A stretch of DNA of 49,973 nt from JAIFWV01 sp964580495 (GTDB lineage: Bacteria > Patescibacteriota > Doudnabacteria > UBA920 > O2-02-FULL-48-8). Positions 44,818-49,973 of the stretch are shown here, one piece after another. Within the stretch, counting starts at the first letter, position 1. Each line of letters opens with the position of its first letter. Below the pieces are notes generated by a model that made no database searches, was not told where the DNA came from, and worked only from the letters and a program-made list of their open reading frames with translations. The stretch lies in NCBI GenBank assembly GCA_964580495.1, contig CAZOKE010000003.1, positions 1 to 49,973 on the forward strand, given 5' to 3'. Position numbers and translations under genes: made by a program.

Positions 44818-45423
44818 TTATAGTTCTTCTAATTCTGTTTCGTCTGAGCTTTTGGACGGACTTGGGGTTTGGGCCACACCGCCGCTACCTGCTTTGATAA
44901 CATTTTCCACCGCGCCCCAAACCGCTTCCTTGTCTTTGGGCAACACAACCGTGACTTCATCGCCCGGTTCGGCTTTGAAGTATGTCAAGCTGGCCAGCAA
45001 AACTTTATAACTTTTACCTTCGGCTATTACTTTATACTCGCCCTTTTCATCCTGGGTCAGCATGCCCAAAACTTTCCGGCGCTCAATCGGTCCGATTTGC
45101 TTGTAAATAAATGAGCCGTCATCGGCAATGGTCAATTTGAGGACGTCGCCTTCCACGAGTTTGCTCTTGGATGCGTAGTTGGCAGGCACGGGATATTGTT
45201 TGCCGTCAGGGCCGATCATGTTTTGGCCGTCAAAAATGCCTTCAATAATCTTGCCGCCTTCGGCCACGCTCAAAACTTGGGCCTTGCGCGACAATTCAGT
45301 AGGATCCACCGAGCTCACCCGGCCGCCCATAATATCCCGCAAAAGCTGTTTTGCGGACTGGATGTTTTTTTCCGCAGATTCGATCATCTGCGCAATTAAG
45401 GCTAGGTTGGTTGTATTATCCAT
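44818..45423 (-). CDS. 201-aa soluble protein of unknown function
   Basis: N-terminal helices (LIAQMIESAEKNIQSAKQLLRDI), a beta-rich middle (IIEGIFDGQNMIGPDGKQYPVPANYASKSKLVEGDVLKLTI), a second beta-rich part (VLGMLTQDEKGEYKVIAEGKSYKVLLASLTYFKAEPGDEVTVVLP) and an acidic Ser-rich tail ending ETELEEL. The two beta regions look like small barrel domains. I recall similar proteins from Patescibacteria without assigned function. It has a strong promoter with an embedded DnaA box. Confidence 0.8.
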   Translation of the reverse strand: MDNTTNLALIAQMIESAEKNIQSAKQLLRDIMGGRVSSVDPTELSRKAQVLSVAEGGKIIEGIFDGQNMIGPDGKQYPVPANYASKSKLVEGDVLKLTIADDGSFIYKQIGPIERRKVLGMLTQDEKGEYKVIAEGKSYKVLLASLTYFKAEPGDEVTVVLPKDKEAVWGAVENVIKAGSGGVAQTPSPSKSSDETELEEL

Positions 45424-45531
45424 AATTCGTTAGTCTTTTTCTTAATTTCGGTTTCTAAACACGTCGTTGCTAACTTACTATAATACCGTTAAATCTTGAT
45501 TTTCTTCCAAAAACTCAAGCAATACCTGAAT

Positions 45532-45560
45532 AGTTTACCTATTTATCCACAGGGTGTCAA
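45532..45560 (-). promoter_or_regulatory. Promoter of the 201-aa/GtrA unit with a DnaA box in its spacer
   Basis: TTGACA (45555-45560) and TAAACT (45532-45537) on the minus strand, 17-nt spacer. The spacer contains TGTGGATAA (45543-45551), a perfect DnaA box. The surrounding gap 45424-45655 is AT-rich and otherwise empty apart from a ~100-nt leader. Confidence 0.7.
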
Positions 45561-45655
45561 TATAGAAAACCCCTAAATTTAATTTATCTGTTTGTTTCTA
45601 AAATAACTGATTTTTAGTAATTTAATTATAGCAAATTTGCGCTTCAAAGCGCAAA

Positions 45656-45796
45656 TTATTTCGCTAAGGCTTCAAACCTTTTCATTGGCTTGATTTCGCT
45701 TTCCAAAAGCGCTGCCATTTCCAGCATCAGCTCTTCGCTGTATTCAACGTTTGTTTCTGCCGCTTCGTTATATTCCTGGCTTTCTTTGGATTCCAT
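45656..45796 (-). CDS. 46-aa acidic protein of unknown function
   Basis: An acidic helical peptide (MESKESQEYNEAAETN, then YSEELMLEMAALLESEI) ending KRFEALAK. It starts 1 nt after the stop of the 137-aa gene, so it is translated from the same mRNA. A GCGCTTCAAAGCGC hairpin follows its stop (about 45636-45653). Confidence 0.65.
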   Translation of the reverse strand: MESKESQEYNEAAETNVEYSEELMLEMAALLESEIKPMKRFEALAK

Positions 45797-45797
45797 A

Positions 45798-46211
45798 TTA
45801 TTTATTTTCTTCCAAAAACTTCGCGAACTGCGGGTATTTGGCTTTTAATTCATCTAAACTATTATCCGAATTTATGGCATCGTCAAGTATGGACATAGCC
45901 AAATTCTGGTCGCTGCTCACGATGCTCTCCACGAATTTGGCCACAAGCTTCTCGGAGTCCGATTTGCCCTGCCGTTCAATGTAGATCGCAAGCTTTTGTT
46001 CAAATCTTTTGAGCTGCGGATAGTCCTTGGAAATTTCGGCTACGAACCGAAGCATATGCTCTTCGTTGTCTATCAAATTTGCGTTGGCAATTACACTCCT
46101 GGCAATTTCTTTTGCCGCGCCAAGCGAAATCATGTGCATGCGCATTTCCTCCGCCAAAAAAAGGCAGAGTAAATGCAGGGCGTTGTCTTTTGAGTCAGAA
46201 GGTTGATACAT
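45798..46211 (-). CDS. 137-aa helical protein of unknown function
   Basis: Fully helical by appearance (LLCLFLAEEMRMHMISLGAAKEIARSVI, FEQKLAIYIERQGKSDSEKLVAKFVESIV), no membrane segment. The start follows the tail of the VirD4-like gene by about 90 nt of repeats, so it may be part of that unit. Unknown function. Confidence 0.75.
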   Translation of the reverse strand: MYQPSDSKDNALHLLCLFLAEEMRMHMISLGAAKEIARSVIANANLIDNEEHMLRFVAEISKDYPQLKRFEQKLAIYIERQGKSDSEKLVAKFVESIVSSDQNLAMSILDDAINSDNSLDELKAKYPQFAKFLEENK

Positions 46212-46218
46212 AAAAAAT

Positions 46219-46302
46219 TTGTACTAAGTACTGTGTACTGAGTACTGGGGTCTAAGTGGTTTTAACGACTCAGTACTCAGAACTTTTTACTCAGTACTCT
46301 TA
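46219..46302. repeat. GTACTGA-type heptad repeats in inverted orientation
   Basis: Units such as GTACTAA, GTACTGT, GTACTGA, GTACTGG (46219-46248) face ACTCAGTACTCAG and ACTCAGTACTC (46268-46300). Together they can fold into a long hairpin between the VirD4-like gene and the 137-aa gene. Confidence 0.8.
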
Positions 46303-48834
46303 TAATGTTCTCTCCACAGTTGGGGGGCCGGATTTGGCAGGTGCTCCTAGTTTGGTGCGCTCCAAAATATCTTTTTCTATATCCACTTTTGCCCGGCCGA
46401 AATTAAGTCTGGACATATTTCGGATAATCTGCGCTAATTGCGGCTGTGCTCCTGCGGGTTTGGGATAAGTCTGCATGTTGAAAGGCCGCGATGCCGTACC
46501 ATGAATCATAAGTTTAACACAGGCATTGAATCGTTCAATGTTGATGACGTCAAATTCATTGAACACCGGCGCAAATTCCTTGGCCATAGTCTCGGCGTCC
46601 TCCACGCCGATGCGGAAACACATCATGGTGCCGGCATTGCCAAACACCGCATCACGCATGCGGGTATCGAGGCCGGACGAACCTTCTTTTTCTTGCGCCA
46701 ATTGCGAGATAAACTGGTGCGCAATTATAAGATTCAGCTTATATTTTCGGGCTTCGGACAAAATAGTAGCAAAACTGTCGGTAACGAAATTTTGGAACTC
46801 ATCGACATAGAGATAAAAGTCTCGCCGCTGGTCTTCAGGAATATCGGCTCGCGACAGCGCAGCCATTTGGAGCTTGGAAACGATGATCAAGCCCAATAGT
46901 TTGGCATTGACTTCTCCTGTTTTGCCTTTGGAAAGGTTAATGAGCAAAATTTTGCCCTTATCCATGACATCGCGGAAATCAAATGACGAATGTGCCTGTC
47001 CAATAATGTTGCGCATCATTTCGTTTTCCACAAATCTGCCGACTTTCGAAATTAAGTAGCCCAACATTTCTGATTTGTGGAAATCTGAAGTTTTGGCCAT
47101 TTCTTTTTCCCAGAAACTGCGCACGATAGGGTCTTTGACTTTCGAAACTTTGTATTTTTGGAAATCGGTGTCCGTAAACATCCTTGGAATATCCGCAATA
47201 GTTCCCGGGAATTGTTTGTCTTCCATCAAAGTCAGCATGACATTTCGCATGTTGTGTTCGAACATCGGCCCGATCATTTCCGGCGGGAAAAGCTTGTAGA
47301 AAATCGAAATCATTTCCTGGATTACAAAATCTTTCTGCGAATCGTCTTTGACTTCGAGCATGTTCAAGCCAACCGGCCGCTGGGTGTCAAAAGGCTCAAA
47401 CAAAATCACGTCCGACATGCGCTCCTTGGGGATGTACTGGAGCACATCTTCCACAAAATCGCCGTGAGGATCCACAACGCACACCCCTTCGCCATTGCGG
47501 ATGTCTTGGATAGCCATGTTTTTCATAAGCTCGGTCTTGCCGGTCCCGGTGCGGCCGATGATGTAGCTGTGCCGGCGGCGGTCATCGCGGTCCTGATAAA
47601 TTTTGACGACCTCGCCGCGATAATGGCTCTCACCAAGCAGCAAACCGGAACTCGGAAGGTTTTGCGGCGGCGGCGCTTTTTTAGCCGTAAGCCATTTGAT
47701 ATTCGGCGTCTCGGTAAATCTGGTTGGCAAATGCCAGACACTGGCAATCTCTTCTGTGTTCAAAATCGCTTTGGTGTCGCGGAAAACGCGAAAAACATAA
47801 TCGGTGACGATCCGCTTGGCTTTTTGGCTTTTGACCTTGAAGCCATTGAAAGGCGGCATGGTATATTGCATGAACGACGAAACGATGTTTTTGAGGTGCA
47901 CATCGGCAGAAGCTGGGTCATTTGCAGAAGTCACCACGCGCAAATTGAATTTGTACCCGGTGCGCGAAGCTTTTTCTTCAAATTTTTTCACGATCTCCTG
48001 CTGCATTGGAGTCAGGTTTATGGGTTTGTCATAACCTGTGGGGTCAAATTTGTTCGGGTCTTTTTTCTGGGTCTTGAAAGCGGCGTCAAAAATTTCACCA
48101 ACGAATTTCCCGGAAGCCGTGAGCGCTTTTTGCGATTTGGAAGCCGTGACCGCGGTCGGGTTTTTGCCCTGCTGGATTTCCAAAGCCAATTTGCGCGGCT
48201 TGTGCTGCCAGCTGGTGCCGGCCGGCGAGATAATCAGCTGGATTGCCGCGCCTTCGTCTTCCGACAACTTAGATAAACTATTTGTCAGCGCGTTCAAAGG
48301 GTCAGTTTCCATTTGTTTGTAAGTCCGATACGGATAAATATATTGTTTTTGCAATGACAATTCAGCTGCGGCCGTGGACGCGCCCTTATGGAAAATATTG
48401 TAAGGTTTGACCTGTTCGATCTGCGCTTTAGGGTATTGCGCGTGGAGCTGTTTTTCTATCAAAGGCTGCAAATTCTTTGGGACATTGATGTAAAAAGAAA
48501 TCTTTTTGCCCACCGCGGCAATTTCAAAAGAGATGTAATCGTTGATATTGAGGAAATGCTGGAGGTCGTGCGTATTTTCGACGTGCGCAATTGTAGTGAA
48601 GAACTGTTCGGCAATGGCAATTATATCTTTTTCCTCTTTTTGGGCTTCTTTGTCCGCCTCGGCATTTTCTTTGGGCACAGTCACTTCCAGAAACACGGAA
48701 TTCAAAATTCTTGGTGCCCAAGTCTTCTTCCGGAGGTGGTCAAAAAACAAAAAATACAGCATCAAACCGACCAATCCCAAAATGGCGATTAGTATGATCC
48801 AGAAAAAAATTAAGGTAAACCCGCTCAATCCCAT
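46300..48834 (-). CDS. VirD4/TraG-like membrane ATPase (DUF87/HerA-type)
   Basis: 844 aa. An N-terminal membrane helix (TLIFFWIILIAILGLVGLMLYFLFF, 8-32), a ~400-residue extension with mixed fold (about 70-410), then the P-loop ATPase: SYIIGRTGTGKTELMKNMAIQD (Walker A), GVCVVDPHGDFVEDVL, and FYLYVDEFQNFVTDSFATILSEARKYKLNLIIAHQF (Walker B and sensor), as in coupling proteins of conjugation and type IV secretion. No other T4SS gene is nearby. It could pump DNA or protein across the membrane; in Patescibacteria similar ATPases occur with type IV pili, which is inference here. Confidence 0.9.
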   Translation of the reverse strand: MGLSGFTLIFFWIILIAILGLVGLMLYFLFFDHLRKKTWAPRILNSVFLEVTVPKENAEADKEAQKEEKDIIAIAEQFFTTIAHVENTHDLQHFLNINDYISFEIAAVGKKISFYINVPKNLQPLIEKQLHAQYPKAQIEQVKPYNIFHKGASTAAAELSLQKQYIYPYRTYKQMETDPLNALTNSLSKLSEDEGAAIQLIISPAGTSWQHKPRKLALEIQQGKNPTAVTASKSQKALTASGKFVGEIFDAAFKTQKKDPNKFDPTGYDKPINLTPMQQEIVKKFEEKASRTGYKFNLRVVTSANDPASADVHLKNIVSSFMQYTMPPFNGFKVKSQKAKRIVTDYVFRVFRDTKAILNTEEIASVWHLPTRFTETPNIKWLTAKKAPPPQNLPSSGLLLGESHYRGEVVKIYQDRDDRRRHSYIIGRTGTGKTELMKNMAIQDIRNGEGVCVVDPHGDFVEDVLQYIPKERMSDVILFEPFDTQRPVGLNMLEVKDDSQKDFVIQEMISIFYKLFPPEMIGPMFEHNMRNVMLTLMEDKQFPGTIADIPRMFTDTDFQKYKVSKVKDPIVRSFWEKEMAKTSDFHKSEMLGYLISKVGRFVENEMMRNIIGQAHSSFDFRDVMDKGKILLINLSKGKTGEVNAKLLGLIIVSKLQMAALSRADIPEDQRRDFYLYVDEFQNFVTDSFATILSEARKYKLNLIIAHQFISQLAQEKEGSSGLDTRMRDAVFGNAGTMMCFRIGVEDAETMAKEFAPVFNEFDVINIERFNACVKLMIHGTASRPFNMQTYPKPAGAQPQLAQIIRNMSRLNFGRAKVDIEKDILERTKLGAPAKSGPPTVERTL

Positions 48835-48861
48835 AGTTTTGTTCTTGCTGTCCTAAAATTT

Positions 48862-48943
48862 ATCCAGCACCTTCCCTGTGAAGCTGGAATTATCTTAATA
48901 ATTGTGCTGCTATGTAGAATAATCCAACAGGAAGGTGCTGGAT
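48862..48943. repeat. ATCCAGCACC inverted repeat, long copy
   Basis: ATCCAGCACCTTCC (48862-48875) and GGAAGGTGCTGGAT (48930-48943) are a 14-bp perfect inverted repeat separated by 54 nt. The arms and their flanks (TTTATCCAGCACC, GGTGCTGGATTTATT) match the element at trxA. Confidence 0.8.
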
Positions 48944-49309
48944 TTATTCGCCCTCAATTGCCGGCTTGAGTATTTTTTCAATCATATCGTTTGGTTCCAT
49001 CAGGTCGGGATGATCGATAGTTTTGGCTGCCGAATCCAAAAGATTGTTGAGCACAGCCCGCTGTTGTTCCAGATTTAACCCGGTCGGAGCATTGGATTCC
49101 GAATCTAGTTTGTAAGCATTTTTGGCCTCTGCAAACATTTCAGCTGCGGCTTTAGTGACTCCGACATCATTTCTATTAATTTTTGCCGTTTCCCGGCTCT
49201 TGCCCTGTTCCTGCTGATGCTTCAAAAATTCCGCGGCGCTGAGCATGTCCGGGTTCATTGGCGCTTCAAACGCATTTTCCGGATTGTGAATTGATTCGTT
49301 TTGGTCCAT
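48944..49309 (-). CDS. 121-aa helical protein upstream of the VirD4-like ATPase
   Basis: A polar, acidic, mostly helical protein (SAAEFLKHQQEQGKSRETAKI, TKAAAEMFAEAKNAYKL, LEQQRAVLNNLLDSAAKTI), no membrane helix. It could be a partner or substrate of the ATPase on the basis of position only. Confidence 0.7.
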   Translation of the reverse strand: MDQNESIHNPENAFEAPMNPDMLSAAEFLKHQQEQGKSRETAKINRNDVGVTKAAAEMFAEAKNAYKLDSESNAPTGLNLEQQRAVLNNLLDSAAKTIDHPDLMEPNDMIEKILKPAIEGE

Positions 49310-49319
49310 ATTAATTATT

Positions 49320-49973
49320 TTAATGTAAATTTAAAACTGTTCCCGGTTGTGAATTTGGCTTACTCTTCTGGGGTTCGGAAGTTACTTTACGTTCTTTTCG
49401 TGTACCGTTTTTGGCATTATCAATCTTTCTAACTTCAATCTTTCCGCCTTGGGCTTCCTTCCAGTCATCAGGCCGGAAACCTAGCCTGCGCATTGTGACC
49501 GCCATTTCCTGCTGCGCAATGGAATTGCTGGAATTTAGTTTTTTCAATTCTCCATAAAGTGCGTTCAGCTCATTTTCGACTCTGTTCCTTGCCGGCTCGT
49601 CATAATTGGTAATGCTTCGGATAAATCCTTTGATTCTTTTCTTGGTCAATTCCAACTTTTCCCGGGTTTCTTTTTCTTCTCTGGTAATTTTGATTTCTGG
49701 AATCGCCGCAATCGATTTTTCTACAGGAGGAGTTTTGTCCAACTTTATATCGCCGACATTTATTTTGATGGGTTCAGGTTTAACCTGCGTCCGAATTTCC
49801 AAATTAGGAGATACAGATGAAGACTCCTGCTTTGGTTTTTCTAAAATCACATCTTTGGCAGGTTCAGGCGACTCAATCGCTATCTTTTTCAAAGTCGTTT
49901 GCTCTGGCGCAGCTAAAATACTAATCCTATTTTTCTTGCCTGATATAGGGCTAAACTTATTTTGATAAAATTC
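49320..49973 (-). CDS. Hypothetical protein with C-terminal helical domain (5' end outside the window)
   Basis: The frame is open from 49973 to the stop at 49320 (217 codons visible); an internal TTG at 49892 is not needed. The N-terminal half is Pro/Lys/Glu-rich and probably disordered; residues near the middle form a charged helix (EEKETREKLELTKKRIKGFIRSI), followed by NYDEPARNRVENELNALYGELKKL and a MRRLGFRPDDW motif. Basic tail. It ends 10 nt before the 121-aa gene; same operon. Confidence 0.75.
   Translation of the reverse strand, partial: EFYQNKFSPISGKKNRISILAAPEQTTLKKIAIESPEPAKDVILEKPKQESSSVSPNLEIRTQVKPEPIKINVGDIKLDKTPPVEKSIAAIPEIKITREEKETREKLELTKKRIKGFIRSITNYDEPARNRVENELNALYGELKKLNSSNSIAQQEMAVTMRRLGFRPDDWKEAQGGKIEVRKIDNAKNGTRKERKVTSEPQKSKPNSQPGTVLNLH

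Noticed and set aside
45424..45655. Replication origin suggested by a DnaA box in an AT-rich gap near dnaX
   Set aside because: Only one perfect box is present and it fits a promoter spacer; no box cluster and no dnaA/dnaN nearby. A lone 9-mer match is not rare in 50 kb.
47158..48276. 372-codon open frame opposite the VirD4-like gene
   Set aside because: His/Arg/Phe-rich antisense shadow of a clear ATPase gene.

Overview
The window reads as bacterial chromosome, most likely from a member of the Candidate Phyla Radiation (Patescibacteria). The evidence is indirect: short intergenic spaces, a DUF4012 membrane protein next to murJ/ftsW/murD, many small TM-anchored proteins of unknown function, a VirD4/TraG-like ATPase without other secretion genes, a minimal cca/tRNA set, and TGA, TAA and TAG all used as stops (so no UGA recoding). 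No rRNA, CRISPR array, transposase or phage gene was seen. Almost all genes lie on the minus strand. The plus strand carries a tRNA cluster, trxA, a tRNA-Gln locus and three isolated small genes.

Layout. 1-2.6 kb: methyltransferase fragment, an EF-hand/cupredoxin-like membrane protein, pheS and a small membrane protein in one unit. 2.6-8.4 kb: a UvrD-type helicase-nuclease, a ~950-nt highly structured non-coding transcription unit, tRNA-Arg, a NYN-domain protein and rmuC. 8.5-10.3 kb: an orphan membrane/coiled-coil protein, then tRNA-Met, tRNA-fMet and tRNA-Asp under one strong promoter, and a 13-codon Lys/Arg ORF. 10.4-13 kb: cca and two carbonic-anhydrase-like proteins. 13-19.7 kb: a complete F-type ATP synthase operon (atpI/Z-B-E-F-H-A-G-D-C). 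19.7-24.7 kb: a small hypothetical protein, tRNA-Thr, a GIY-YIG protein with repeats, pepF, NUDIX, tRNA-Gly, a parvulin-like protein, a FtsB/DivIC-like protein and a 34-aa membrane peptide. 24.7-27.6 kb: lepA, a DUF218 protein with a frame break, and a 68-aa gene under a perfect consensus promoter. 27.8-37.5 kb: murJ, DUF4012, ftsW, murD, an amidohydrolase, mraY and a D,D-carboxypeptidase, a cell-wall island. 37.6-42.4 kb: trxA, small envelope or stress-type membrane proteins, a YkuK-like protein, an HtrA-like protease and a PAP2-like protein. 42.4-50 kb: a tRNA-Gln nested inside a split tRNA-Gln, dnaX, GtrA, hypothetical proteins, and a VirD4-like ATPase with two hypothetical partners.

How the genes fit together. 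The window combines envelope synthesis (lipid I precursor by MraY, MurD, flippase MurJ, SEDS synthase FtsW, DivIC/FtsB-like, D,D-carboxypeptidase), energy (ATP synthase), translation (pheS, lepA, cca, tRNAs), replication and repair (dnaX, UvrD-type, RmuC) and periplasmic quality control (parvulin-like, HtrA-like). Promoters with near-consensus -35/-10 boxes and 17-18 nt spacers can be read at many units. Three of them place the -10 box only 6-7 nt before the ATG, which suggests leaderless mRNAs.

The two observations I consider most novel are the ~950-nt structured RNA at about 5676-6631 (minus), with its own promoter and terminator and at least fifteen hairpins, and the tRNA-Gln(UUG) at 42473-42692, whose T-loop appears to be replaced by a long helix that carries a second, complete tRNA-Gln(UUG).
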